The position numbers were made by a program, and so were the translations under genes. The notes under the pieces were generated by a model. It was given only the letters and a program-made list of their open reading frames with translations, was not told the DNA's origin and made no database searches. 64,000 bases of DNA from contig NZ_FLKH01000011.1 of NCBI RefSeq assembly GCF_900086715.1, positions 124,001-188,000 of the forward strand. The letters run 5' to 3'. Shown here one piece after another: positions 1-7,724 of this stretch. Positions within the stretch are counted from its first letter, which is position 1. The number at the start of each line of letters is the position of its first letter. The stretch comes from Gracilibacillus timonensis. GTDB taxonomy: Bacteria > Bacillota > Bacilli > Bacillales > Amphibacillaceae.

Positions 1-141
1 AGCATCGGCAAATGTCAGCGCATAGGCATGTTGTAATCTGGTTAATGCCACAGAGATCATCGATGAGTTTAATGGGTTTAGTAATATGCCAAGGCCAATT
101 GTTAAAATGAGCAGCCATGGCTTGTGGATATGGTTTTTCAT
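1..141 (-). CDS. MFS transporter, N-terminal part (cut by window start)
   Basis: Reading leftward from an ATG at 141, 47 codons run open to the window edge. The translation begins MKNHIHKPWLLILTIGLGIL and continues with LNSSMISVALTRL. This is the first transmembrane helix of a major facilitator efflux protein of the DHA2/EmrB-like kind, where an LD/LN-S-MI-VAL motif follows helix 1. A ribosome binding site (AAGGTGA) sits about 9 nt upstream. Only the N-terminus is present, so substrate and subfamily cannot be given. Confidence 0.6.
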   Translation of the reverse strand, partial: MKNHIHKPWLLILTIGLGILLNPLNSSMISVALTRLQHAYALTFADA

Positions 142-299
142 TGGTATGCATCACCTTTTGTATGTATGTAAGAAAGATTGCTATATTCATTATAACACGT
201 ATAGAAAAACCAGCCTCTCAGCCCTATGATTATAAAAACAGGCGAAAAGTATGTATAATGGAAGGTGGAAAATAGATGAGGGAAAGGATGAGATAGATC

Positions 300-797
300 A
301 TGACAGCAATCACATTTAAAGGAAGTCCGATGACGATTAAGGGTAATGAGGTGAAAGTTGGCGATACAGCTCCAGATTTCACCGTTTTGAACAATGACTT
401 AGAATCGGTCAGCTTGCAAGATTTTGCAGGTAAAAAGAAATTAATCAGTGTAGTGCCTTCTCTAGACACAAGTGTATGTAGCAAACAGACGCGTACATTC
501 AATGAAGAAGCGTCTTCTGTGGATAATGCCGTAATTATTACGATTTCTAACGACCTACCATTCGCGCAAAAGCGATGGTGTGCTACGGAAGGGATTGAGA
601 ATGCCATTACATTAAGCGACCATAAAGATCTATCATTCGGTGAAAATTATGGTACGATTATGGAAGAACTGAGATTATTGGCGCGTAGTGTATTTGTGGT
701 GGATGAAGACAATAAAGTCACGTATGTGGAATATGTCTCTGAAGGCACGAATGAACCAGACTATCATAAAGCGATCGAGGCATTGAAAGCAATATAA
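300..797 (+). CDS. tpx: thiol peroxidase (Tpx, atypical 2-Cys peroxiredoxin)
   Basis: A cytoplasmic peroxidase that reduces hydrogen peroxide and alkyl hydroperoxides, recycled by thioredoxin. The 165-residue length matches the Tpx family. The peroxidatic cysteine lies in PSLDTSVCS (C60) and the resolving cysteine in KRWCATEG (C94), the spacing expected for the atypical 2-Cys mechanism. The N-terminal [10 protein letters not shown] block is also family-typical. The ATG follows GGATGAGATAGATC. The gene stands alone and converges on a secreted-protein gene, with an inverted repeat at 921-964 between them. Confidence 0.95.
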   Translation: MTAITFKGSPMTIKGNEVKVGDTAPDFTVLNNDLESVSLQDFAGKKKLISVVPSLDTSVCSKQTRTFNEEASSVDNAVIITISNDLPFAQKRWCATEGIENAITLSDHKDLSFGENYGTIMEELRLLARSVFVVDEDNKVTYVEYVSEGTNEPDYHKAIEALKAI

Positions 798-920
798 TAA
801 ATGTCGTATCGGATGGTATAATTTGGAATAAATTGCCCGGTTTGGATTGGATATACCGATCCATATCCTCTTCCAATTCTTCGCAAATTTTAAATCATAC
901 GATTCACTTTTAATGAAAAC

Positions 921-964
921 AAGGGGCTGTTGCACATCCATTATTTAGTTGGCAACAGCCCCTT
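921..964. terminator. bidirectional stem-loop between convergent genes
   Basis: A perfect 13-bp inverted repeat, AAGGGGCTGTTGC / GCAACAGCCCCTT, with an 18-nt loop. It lies between tpx (ending 797) and the minus-strand gene ending at 1020. The minus-strand side is followed by a T-rich run (GTTTTCATTAAAA), so it probably terminates the minus-strand transcript and may also stop tpx. Confidence 0.6.
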
Positions 965-1019
965 GAATAATATTGTCTGTTTTTATGAAAATACCCTATT
1001 CTATAATCATTTGCATTCT

Positions 1020-1490
1020 TTATCCATAATATTGAAAAATAACTGTTGACTGTGAGGGGGCTAGGACAGCTTCTTTAGTTAAACTTGAACTTTCTCCATT
1101 AGCATTTAAAATAGCAACATATAAATCGTGCCCGTTTCTATATGCCCTTTCAAGAGTTGACTCACCCATATCCCTAAATGCTAATGCCACACCGTTTGCC
1201 GCACCAACTGAAGAAAATGGGGGTATCATTGAACCTAAAGCTGTAACTATACCAAACCAACCTACATGCTTTCCTCTTTGCTCTAAAATATCCCCTATTT
1301 GACTATTCGTTATGAAAGCGGTGTCGTGAATGGGCTTATCTACGGGGTACGGAATAGCAAATGGTTCAACCTCCAAATTTTCTGTAGTAGTCTCAGAAGC
1401 ATTAGCCTGAGAAGAAGCCGAAACAGGAACAAGTAACACACTAGAAATAAGTACAACGACTAAAAATAAAAAAACAATTTTTCTTTTCAT
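1020..1490 (-). CDS. small secreted protein of unknown function
   Basis: About 156 residues. The start is taken at the ATG at 1490, because AGGAG lies at good spacing before it; an upstream in-frame GTG at 1499 would overlap that site. A clear Sec signal peptide (MKRK followed by IVFLFLVVVLISSVLLVPVSA) ends near a likely signal peptidase I site. The mature part has a hydrophobic, glycine-rich middle (GWFGIVTALGSMIPPFSSVGAANG) and a beta-like tail ending IFQYYG. I do not recognise the family. There is no lipobox and no cysteine in the mature part. It is probably exported, and a toxin or surface role would be a guess. Confidence 0.6.
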   Translation of the reverse strand: MKRKIVFLFLVVVLISSVLLVPVSASSQANASETTTENLEVEPFAIPYPVDKPIHDTAFITNSQIGDILEQRGKHVGWFGIVTALGSMIPPFSSVGAANGVALAFRDMGESTLERAYRNGHDLYVAILNANGESSSLTKEAVLAPSQSTVIFQYYG

Positions 1491-1591
1491 CACTATCACT
1501 CCTATTTTTATTTTTTGACTTTCTATTAAAGCGGTAACATAATAGGGGGAAATGAGTCTAGTAATTCAAATTTAAAAAAAGGGTTGATAAT

Positions 1592-1813
1592 ATGAGCAGA
1601 AAAACCGTAAAAAACAGTCTAATTATATTACTGATGTTCACTCCCATCATCATACTAATGGATATTATTGGGTATCTGAATAATGATTCCTCGCTATTCT
1701 CGATTGAAAACTTTAGCGTTGTGATTAGTATTGTTGCGATGATTGCCGTTGTAATAGGGTTTATTTTTCTAAAAAGATATGAAAGGAAAGAAAAAGATGA
1801 CAAAAATATTTAA
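1592..1813 (+). CDS. small two-helix membrane protein
   Basis: 73 residues beginning MSRKTVKNSLI, with AGGGTTGATAAT before the ATG. Two hydrophobic segments (about residues 8-28 and 41-60) flank a short polar loop, and the C-terminus is strongly charged (KRYERKEKDDKN). No known domain is recognised. It is convergent with the next small membrane gene, 11 nt away. Confidence 0.5.
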   Translation: MSRKTVKNSLIILLMFTPIIILMDIIGYLNNDSSLFSIENFSVVISIVAMIAVVIGFIFLKRYERKEKDDKNI

Positions 1814-1824
1814 CGAAATTATTC

Positions 1825-2007
1825 CTATTCCTTCTCACTATAAAAGGCAAAAGCCACGGAGCCAACTAATAAGCCAAATCCAGCCCCAATCGAAATGGAA
1901 AATGCTAGTGCTATTGGCTGTTGCAAGAATATACCGACCAAGACCCCTATCATGCTACCGAATACCATACCTAAAGGGATAAGGCTGTTGATTCTATTTT
2001 TGTTCAT
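1825..2007 (-). CDS. small membrane protein with glycine-rich helices
   Basis: The 60-residue protein starts at MNKNRINSLIPLG, where AGGAGCGTGTCGC precedes the ATG; upstream codons lack such a site. Two hydrophobic helices carry glycine-spaced faces (GMVFGSMIGVLVG and SIGAGFGLLVGS), suggesting tight helix packing. The tail is FAFYSEKE. The function is unknown. Confidence 0.5.
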   Translation of the reverse strand: MNKNRINSLIPLGMVFGSMIGVLVGIFLQQPIALAFSISIGAGFGLLVGSVAFAFYSEKE

Positions 2008-2063
2008 GCGACACGCTCCTATCTTTTCTATCATGTTACCATAGGTGTCAAGCTAAAACGAAA

Positions 2064-2096
2064 AGAGACCCTCTATACTACTCGTTGAGGGTCTCT
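2064..2096 (-). terminator. intrinsic terminator of the zinc ABC operon
   Basis: A perfect 10-bp stem, AGAGACCCTC / GAGGGTCTCT, with a 13-nt loop. On the minus strand it is followed by TTTCGTTTTAG. It overlaps the last codons of the ZnuB gene. Confidence 0.8.
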
Positions 2097-2908
2097 GTCT
2101 TTTTCCATTTGCTTAACTTCTTAACGGCAATAATCAGGATGAAAATGGCGACAAGGATTAAGGTGATCGTTGCTCCTGGCGGTGTCCCATATTGATAAGA
2201 GGTAACCAATCCGCTCAACATCCCTGTTATGGCGATGGGTATGCCAATCAAGATGGTGCTGTTAAAGCTTCTGCTAACCCGCATCGAGATTGCAGCAGGT
2301 AAGATTAAAATGGCCGAAACGAGCAGGGCGCCTACAATTGGCATAATAATCGCGATCGTAACCCCAGTTAATATATTAAATAAGATCGACATCATTTTGA
2401 TGGGCAGTCCGGCGGTAAACGCGGTATCTTCATCAAATGTTAGGACATACATCGCTTTGTGAAAGATAATGTACAAACCAATGATAAGAACGGCTAGAAT
2501 ATACAGCATCCAAACTTGTTCCGTACTAATGGTGACAATGGAACCGAATAGGAATTGATTAATATTTAGCGTAGTACCACCTTGATTCAAACTCATCAAA
2601 AATAAAGCCAAGGCCATACCAGATGACATGAGAATGGCAATGGACACCTCGGAATAGCTGCGATAGAGCATGCGCAGGTATTCGAGCAGAACGGCAATGA
2701 TGGTAACCATGATGATATTTGTCCATGTCGGATTAATACTGATTAACAGCCCTAGTGCGACACCAGCCAAGGAAACGTGGGACAGGGTGTCTGCCATGAG
2801 TGACTGCCGTCTTAGTATTAAAAATAACCCCAATAAGGGTGCGATTAATGAGATGAGAAGTGAGGCTTGGAAAGCTCTTTGCATGAATCCATAGAGAAAC
2901 ATCTCCAA
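2078..2908 (-). CDS. znuB: zinc ABC transporter permease (ZnuB/AdcB type)
   Basis: An integral membrane component of a zinc importer of the ABC-3 permease family. At about 276 residues with eight or nine hydrophobic segments it has the family length. Family signatures are the N-terminal LRRQSLMADTLSHVSLAGVALG block and the later FDEDTAFTAGLP and PIVGALLVSAILILPAA segments. The start could be the TTG at 2908 (GGAGG with a 7-nt gap) or the ATG at 2902. It overlaps the 3' end of znuC by some 60 nt, so the two are translationally coupled. Zinc rather than manganese is inferred from the neighbouring ZnuA and ZinT-like genes. Confidence 0.9.
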   Translation of the reverse strand: MEMFLYGFMQRAFQASLLISLIAPLLGLFLILRRQSLMADTLSHVSLAGVALGLLISINPTWTNIIMVTIIAVLLEYLRMLYRSYSEVSIAILMSSGMALALFLMSLNQGGTTLNINQFLFGSIVTISTEQVWMLYILAVLIIGLYIIFHKAMYVLTFDEDTAFTAGLPIKMMSILFNILTGVTIAIIMPIVGALLVSAILILPAAISMRVSRSFNSTILIGIPIAITGMLSGLVTSYQYGTPPGATITLILVAIFILIIAVKKLSKWKKTETLNE

Positions 2909-3561
2909 GGTAATCCCTCCTTTCGCACGAGTTCAATATGTTTATTACAATAATTGCGCAATTCTTCGTGATCGTGCGTGACCATCAGAATTCCCTTGCC
3001 ATGATGTTCGCTGTTATGTCGTAACAGCTTATAAAATTCCTCTCGTGAATGGATATCCATCCCGGTGGTAGGTTCATCTAATACAAATAAATCTGGATCG
3101 GTGGCAAATACACGGGCAATCGATATCCGCTGTTTTTGTCCGCCAGACAGCTCGCCGATTTTCTTATGGCGCATATCCCACATGCCTACGGATTCGAGGG
3201 AACGCCTAACTTGCTCTTTGTCTGCTTTATCTAGCCTTCTCAGCCACTTGCCTTTTTGAAAGCGGCCGGATTGCACGAGTTCTAACACGGTACTAGGAAA
3301 GCCAACATTAAAGGAAGCGACCTGCTGGGGCACATAACCTACGGACAGCTTGTTCCCGGAGCGATTTTTGTCAGCTATGGTGACTTGTCCGGTTGTTGGT
3401 TTAAGTAAACCTAAGATATTGCGTAACAGAGTTGTTTTGGCTGCCCCATTCTCACCGGTCAGCATTAAGAAATCTCCCGGATTCACTTCAAATGATATAT
3501 TGGTTAAGACGGGTTCTTTTTCATAGTGAAAAGCAAGATCGTCTACTTTAATGTAGTACAT
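2845..3561 (-). CDS. znuC: zinc ABC transporter ATP-binding protein (ZnuC/AdcC type)
   Basis: The cytoplasmic ATPase of the zinc importer, 238 residues. Visible motifs are a Walker A variant GENGAAKTT, Q-loop YVPQQ, signature LSGGQKQR, Walker B LFVLDEPT and switch histidine MVTHDHEE. The FPSTVLELVQSGR block is typical of bacillar ZnuC proteins. The glycine before the Walker lysine is alanine, which I believe is common in this lineage. The C-terminal tail (WRCFSMDSCKELS) resembles the zinc-sensing-like tail of the B. subtilis protein. A leader of about 167 nt separates it from znuA. Confidence 0.92.
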   Translation of the reverse strand: MYYIKVDDLAFHYEKEPVLTNISFEVNPGDFLMLTGENGAAKTTLLRNILGLLKPTTGQVTIADKNRSGNKLSVGYVPQQVASFNVGFPSTVLELVQSGRFQKGKWLRRLDKADKEQVRRSLESVGMWDMRHKKIGELSGGQKQRISIARVFATDPDLFVLDEPTTGMDIHSREEFYKLLRHNSEHHGKGILMVTHDHEELRNYCNKHIELVRKEGLPWRCFSMDSCKELSKPHFSSH

Positions 3562-3601
3562 GGTGACATCTACCTTTCTGTTCCTTCTAACATAGAAAAA
3601 A

Positions 3602-3736
3602 GTCTATAAAATGAGAGTTCCACCAACAGAGGCGGAACCCCCATTGATGGATAGTATAGCGGAATCAATCAGAATGGTCTAGTATTCTGATCTGTCTCCT
3701 CATTATAGCACGGTTTGCATGGAATGAACTAGTTAA
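3602..3736 (-). promoter_or_regulatory. znuCB promoter and hairpin leader with AdcR-like palindrome
   Basis: On the minus strand a perfect -10 hexamer TATAAT lies at 3702-3707. The -35 position 17 nt upstream is covered by TTAACTAGTTCA (3725-3736), which differs at one base from the AdcR consensus TTAACYRGTTAA. This palindrome overlaps the znuA stop codon. The leader then holds two short hairpins: CAGAAT/ATTCTG (3670-3689) and GTTCC-CC/GG-GGAAC (3617-3638). The promoter is fairly convincing; the operator is a candidate only, since no AdcR gene is in view and a Zur-like site exists upstream. Confidence 0.45.
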
Positions 3737-5462
3737 TACTAATTTGCAATGCCTCTAAATTATGCTGCATAGCTTCCAAATAGCCTAAATCTGCTTCTTT
3801 TAGCTCTTCGGAGTATACTTCTAAATCATATAGTGCCTCTGTCTCGGTTTCGGTTTCGTCGGCAATGGTTTGTGCGATGGACGAATTGGCCCCTTGTTGG
3901 TAATAGATCACTGGTACGTCATGTTGGTTGACTAAATCACCAATTTCCGCCATGCGAGAAGGGCTTGGCTCTACTTCAGTAGACAGTCCGCCAATCGCTA
4001 TTTGTTCTAAATCATAGCTATTTGCTAAGTATCCAAATGCCTGATGCTGTACAACAAAGGCTCGATGTTGCGCGTCCGCAAAGGCGTCTTGGTAGTCTTG
4101 ATCTAGAGCTTGAAGTTCTTCGATAAATGCCTCGGCATTTTCTTCATAAATCTCTTGTCCATCAGGATCTGCCTCAATGAGAGCATCGCGAATGACAGCG
4201 ACTTGATCCTGTGCTAGTACTGGATCGAGCCAAATGTGAGGATCTTGTCCTTCATGGTCATCGATCACTACTGAAACAGGCTCTGATTCTGCATAGGCAT
4301 TATGATCGCCATCGTAGAGTACCGCTCTTACTTCAAAGCTTTCTCCCGTTGTTTGATATTCAAAATGGTCAGTTGTCTGATCAGGGACGGTTTCCCATTC
4401 GTGGTCAGCGTCTTCTCTCATAAACCAATGCCAGTGGTCATAATCGGTGTCTTCATTTAATTCCGCAACAAGTGTAACCACATCACCAGTGTGATAATGA
4501 TCTGACAGGCCTGAAATATCTAGGGATTCTTCTGCTTCTCCTGTCTCGGAGTCGACGTGTCCTTCGTGATCATGTCCTTCATCGTCGCTATGGTTATGTT
4601 CTGCTTCGTCGCCATGATCGTGTTCTTCAGCGTCTTCATGGTTATGCTCTGCTTCATCTCCATGATCATGTTCGGCTTCTTCGTCATGCGCATGTTCTTC
4701 CTCTGCGTGGTCCGCTTCTTCCCCGTGGTCATGTCCTTCATGGTTATCAATCGCTAATTCGACAGGTTCAGATTCAGCGTATACATTATGATCTTCATCA
4801 TATAGCACGGCCTGTACCTCAAAACTTTCTTCTGGTGCTTCAAGAGAAAAGGAGGCGGTACCTTGATCAGGAACGGCTTCCCATTCCTCTTCTTCACTGG
4901 TTCTTTGATACCAATGCCAATGATCATAATCAACTACTTCTGATAGATTAGCGGTTAATTCAATTTGATCACCCGTATGATAATGATCCGCTTGTCCTTC
5001 AATAGAAACACTGGCTTGAGCGTCTGAATTCCCTTCCTCTTCGTGATCATGCCCTTCATGATCGTGTCCTTCGTGATCATGTCCAGCTTCTCCCTCATGA
5101 TTTTCGATTCCATCTGCAGCTCGTGCTACCACAAGGTTTTCATTTTCCACGGTATTAAGTAGGCTTTCCGCCCAGAATTCCATTTCTTCACTGCTGTAGA
5201 CAAACACATCTGCTTCATTGACAGTGGCGACATCCTGAGCACTAGGCTCATATTGATGGGCATCTTGTCCTTCTGATAGCATTAGTTGTACATCTGCTCG
5301 GTCTCCCGCTACTTGTTGTGTGAATTCATACATTGGTAAGAAGGAGGCTACAACAGAAATTTCTCCCTCTTCGTTATCAGCATTGTCCTCTGACTGGCAA
5401 GCTACAAGAACTGCTGCTGTAATAAGGGAGAGCAATAACGTATAAAGCCATTTTTTATTCAT
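3729..5462 (-). CDS. znuA: zinc-binding lipoprotein ZnuA/AdcA with two inserted repeat domains
   Basis: The extracellular zinc-binding lipoprotein of the ZnuABC importer. The start is the ATG at 5462 after AAGGAGAATCGATTG, not the longer open frame. A signal peptide ends in the lipobox LVAC. The ZnuA core is split. The N-lobe has DAHQYEPSAQD. The C-lobe has DPHIWLDP, the histidine in VVQHQAFGYL, and STEVEPSPSRM. Between the lobes is a roughly 320-residue insert holding two copies of a domain of about 90 residues (ADHYHTGD ... DHWHW ... AESEPV), flanked by Asp/Glu/His-rich zinc-binding runs such as GHDHEGHDHEG. Total length is 577 residues, against about 300-320 for a plain ZnuA. Confidence 0.9.
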   Translation of the reverse strand: MNKKWLYTLLLSLITAAVLVACQSEDNADNEEGEISVVASFLPMYEFTQQVAGDRADVQLMLSEGQDAHQYEPSAQDVATVNEADVFVYSSEEMEFWAESLLNTVENENLVVARAADGIENHEGEAGHDHEGHDHEGHDHEEEGNSDAQASVSIEGQADHYHTGDQIELTANLSEVVDYDHWHWYQRTSEEEEWEAVPDQGTASFSLEAPEESFEVQAVLYDEDHNVYAESEPVELAIDNHEGHDHGEEADHAEEEHAHDEEAEHDHGDEAEHNHEDAEEHDHGDEAEHNHSDDEGHDHEGHVDSETGEAEESLDISGLSDHYHTGDVVTLVAELNEDTDYDHWHWFMREDADHEWETVPDQTTDHFEYQTTGESFEVRAVLYDGDHNAYAESEPVSVVIDDHEGQDPHIWLDPVLAQDQVAVIRDALIEADPDGQEIYEENAEAFIEELQALDQDYQDAFADAQHRAFVVQHQAFGYLANSYDLEQIAIGGLSTEVEPSPSRMAEIGDLVNQHDVPVIYYQQGANSSIAQTIADETETETEALYDLEVYSEELKEADLGYLEAMQHNLEALQISIN

Positions 5463-5521
5463 CAATCGATTCTCCTTTTTTATTAATAAAATAAAATAAA
5501 ATGATTCGTAAATGAAGTGTC

Positions 5522-5575
5522 CAAAAACGCAAGCAGGGAGAAGCGCAGCGATTGGACGCTGTCTTCTCCTTGCTT
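5522..5575 (-). terminator. intrinsic terminator after the ZinT-like gene
   Basis: On the minus strand a long imperfect hairpin (AAGCAAGGAGAAG pairing with CTTCTCCCTGCTT, with an inner AGCG/CGCT stem) is followed by GCGTTTTTGG. It lies between the ZinT-like lipoprotein and znuA. znuA is therefore either expressed by read-through or from its own promoter in the AT-rich 5463-5520 segment. Confidence 0.65.
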
Positions 5576-5609
5576 TGGTTGAGCACAATGATAATCAACT
5601 AGTGTCTTT

Positions 5610-6575
5610 TTAGTGTGCTAACATATCGCGAACCAATCCATCTGCGTCTAGATCAGAAGGATAGTAGGTTGGCCAATGGTCGACCTCTTCTAATAATGCT
5701 TCGCGATCATCTCCCCAGTATAAATGATAGTGGTAGGAATCGGTAGGGAAAATATTGTGGTCACTAAACTGAATGTACTCTGGCATACCTTCTGAGCCGT
5801 CTGTCAACTTATAGACGAAACGAACCCCGCGATTACCGGCTTCATAATCAAGGATTTCATACCCATCATTCTCATACTCGCCAGACATTTCTTCTCCTTC
5901 TTGGAAGAAGGTAACGGTATGATCTTCTATCGTAATGCGGTCTACATCTGTTACATAGCCAGTGGTATAATATTCTTTGTATTCTTCAGCGGTCATATCG
6001 CCTTCTTCAGCTTTGTGTTCAAAGACCTCGTCCAAATCACCATCTAATAGGTAAGGATAAACCGATTGCCAGTCACCCTCCCAGTCTGTCAATTCTCGAT
6101 CTTCTACCTGCTCATCATCAAAGTAGCCATTATAGATTTGCTGGCTTTCTTCATCATGTCCATGGTGGTCATCAATAACAACCGTTACAGGCTCGGATTC
6201 CGCAAATACTTCTTCGTTATCATCATACAAGGTAGCTTTGATTTGTAAGCCATCCGTCGTTGCTTCTCCTGTAAAAGTAGAGCTTTCTTGATCGGCAACA
6301 GCTTCCCATTCCGCATCTTCACTTTCTCGTGTATGCCAATGCCAATGGTCATGATCAACCACTTTATTAGGAACAGCCGTCAATTCAATGGCATCTCCTG
6401 TGTGATAATGATCGGCAACACCGTTTATATCAATATCTACATCTGTTACCTCTACTTCTTCTTCGTCTCCAGAGCTTTGATCTGCATCCGCTTCGTCATC
6501 AGCGCCTTGACAAGCTGCTAGAACAATACTTAAGCATAATAAACTTAATAAGTACAAAAATGTCTTCTTCAACAT
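5610..6575 (-). CDS. ZinT-domain zinc lipoprotein with one HYHTGD/DHWHW domain
   Basis: A 321-residue lipoprotein with signal peptide and lipobox VLAAC. An acidic linker is followed by one copy (about residues 55-140) of the domain found twice in the adjacent ZnuA (ADHYHTGD, DHDHWHW, AESEPVTVVIDDHHGHD). The C-terminal half is a full ZinT (YodA) domain: WEGDWQSVYPYL, EYYTTGY, RGVRFVYK, YIQFSDHNIFP, YHYHLYWG and WPTYYP. ZinT proteins bind zinc outside the membrane and assist ZnuA. In streptococcal AdcA the ZinT domain is fused to ZnuA, whereas here it is a separate lipoprotein upstream in the same locus. Confidence 0.9.
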   Translation of the reverse strand: MLKKTFLYLLSLLCLSIVLAACQGADDEADADQSSGDEEEVEVTDVDIDINGVADHYHTGDAIELTAVPNKVVDHDHWHWHTRESEDAEWEAVADQESSTFTGEATTDGLQIKATLYDDNEEVFAESEPVTVVIDDHHGHDEESQQIYNGYFDDEQVEDRELTDWEGDWQSVYPYLLDGDLDEVFEHKAEEGDMTAEEYKEYYTTGYVTDVDRITIEDHTVTFFQEGEEMSGEYENDGYEILDYEAGNRGVRFVYKLTDGSEGMPEYIQFSDHNIFPTDSYHYHLYWGDDREALLEEVDHWPTYYPSDLDADGLVRDMLAH

Positions 6576-6595
6576 ATATTCATCCCTTCATTAAT

Positions 6596-6616
6596 AAATC
6601 GAAATCGTTTCGTTTT
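6596..6616. promoter_or_regulatory. Zur-like operator upstream of the zinc locus
   Basis: A 9-3-9 inverted repeat, AAATCGAAA-TCG-TTTCGTTTT, 21 nt upstream of the ZinT-like start. It matches the B. subtilis Zur box (AAATCGTAAT-N-ATTACGATTT) at roughly 16 of 20 positions as aligned by eye. The position fits repression of the zinc-uptake genes when zinc is plentiful. No zur gene is in this window. Confidence 0.6.
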
Positions 6617-7027
6617 ATAGATTACATGGATTTTTAATAGTTGTCAAGCATCTTTTATTATTATATTGGTAGAGAGAAGTTACAGTGTCCCGCTGTTTGT
6701 GAAAGGGGGGCTGATCAGTAGTGGTAGTTTTCTGTAGAAGCTCTCCATTCCAGTATATAAACAGTCGTACAACTAGTAGCCATTTTCCATATATCATGTA
6801 AATGTTCGATGTGTAGAAAAAGTTACAGTTATCTGAAGCATTTGTGAAAGTATAGCATTGTTCTGAAAGTTTGCTTCTTTTAGGATATACTATATTAAAT
6901 GAAACGAAATAGTAGCCATCCGAAAAGGTAGATTACAAAATTATCGATTGAAATTAACTGGAGCCCATATCTTTTTGAGCCATTTAATCGTTCATATAAT
7001 TAGAGAAGCGTAAAAGGAGTGAGTGAG

Positions 7028-7687
7028 ATGTGCGCTAGGCCTAGCACAAAGGAAGATTCAATTATTAAATCCGTTTATCAACAGCTTTCTCGTTATTGTT
7101 TTTTCTTAACGCAGAATAAGTGGGATGGAGAAGAATTAATTCAGGAAACGATCCATAAAGCATTAGTGAAATATGGAGTTTCCCATACTTGGAAGCCAGC
7201 TTTATTAAAGAAGATCGCCTATCATACATGGATTGATAAGCAGCGTAAAAGAAAAGAGGAAACAGAATCATCAATGGAAAACAGAGAAGCACCAGATAGT
7301 CAGTATGCAGAGATCACAGCGCTTGTGGAAAGACTGCTTGACTTCATGACGACCAAACAATTGGTAGTTTTTCTGATGAAAGATGTGTTTCGCTATCAGA
7401 TAGCCGAAATAGCCGAGCACTGTCGAATGTCAGAGACGGCGGTAAAGGCGATGTTGAACAGGGCGAGAAGACAGGCGCGCCGTGTACAACAAGAACCAGA
7501 GTCCATCGTTGATACGCGCTTTTATCAGGATTCCGTGGAAACGATCATTCCTATCCTTGTCCATGTAGTGAGAGTAAATGATCCGTCCTGGTTGATAAAA
7601 CGAATTCCAGAATTATTTAGTAAGGACTCTGTGAGCTTCTGTATGCATCATACTCCTTCTTCTTACGCTCTCGCGATGACGGCATAG
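7028..7687 (+). CDS. ECF-type RNA polymerase sigma factor
   Basis: 219 residues, starting at the ATG at 7028 with AAAGGAG nine nt upstream. The sigma-2 region is visible in CFFLTQNKWDGEELIQETIHKAL. Region 4 is visible as LVVFLMKDVFRYQIAEIAEHCRMSETAVKAMLNRAR, a helix-turn-helix. An extra tail of about 60 residues (VETIIPILVHVVRVNDPSWLIK) follows region 4, so this may be an ECF group with a C-terminal extension. No anti-sigma gene is adjacent; the next gene, 37 nt on, encodes a ClpP protease. Stretches over 300 nt upstream (6617-7027) show no other gene. Confidence 0.75.
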   Translation: MCARPSTKEDSIIKSVYQQLSRYCFFLTQNKWDGEELIQETIHKALVKYGVSHTWKPALLKKIAYHTWIDKQRKRKEETESSMENREAPDSQYAEITALVERLLDFMTTKQLVVFLMKDVFRYQIAEIAEHCRMSETAVKAMLNRARRQARRVQQEPESIVDTRFYQDSVETIIPILVHVVRVNDPSWLIKRIPELFSKDSVSFCMHHTPSSYALAMTA

Positions 7688-7724
7688 ATTAGAAAGAATT
7701 CATGCCTTTTAGAGGAGGACATAT

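Noticed and set aside
921-964. GGGGCTGTTGC inverted repeat considered as IS6-type insertion sequence ends.
   Set aside because: The two arms are only 18 nt apart with no transposase between, and the position between convergent genes fits a terminator.
3430-3470. ZnuC Walker A has alanine before the lysine (GENGAAKTT), which could mean a dead ATPase.
   Set aside because: As far as I recall, bacillar ZnuC/AdcC proteins commonly carry A or S there (for example NGASKS), and all other motifs are intact. It looks like a lineage trait.
4520-4757. Two hydrophobic or methionine-rich frames on both strands inside the His-rich part of ZnuA.
   Set aside because: They mirror the CAT/CAC/GAT/GAA codon repeats of the His/Asp/Glu-rich region and have no start signals.
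5463-5588. Open frame extending the ZnuA gene 42 codons upstream.
   Set aside because: The extension reads through the terminator hairpin after the ZinT-like gene and has no ribosome binding site; the ATG at 5462 has both a ribosome binding site and a signal peptide.
6615-6797. 60-codon minus-strand frame in the gap before the sigma factor.
   Set aside because: No ribosome binding site, protein-unlike composition, and it overlaps the likely promoter region.
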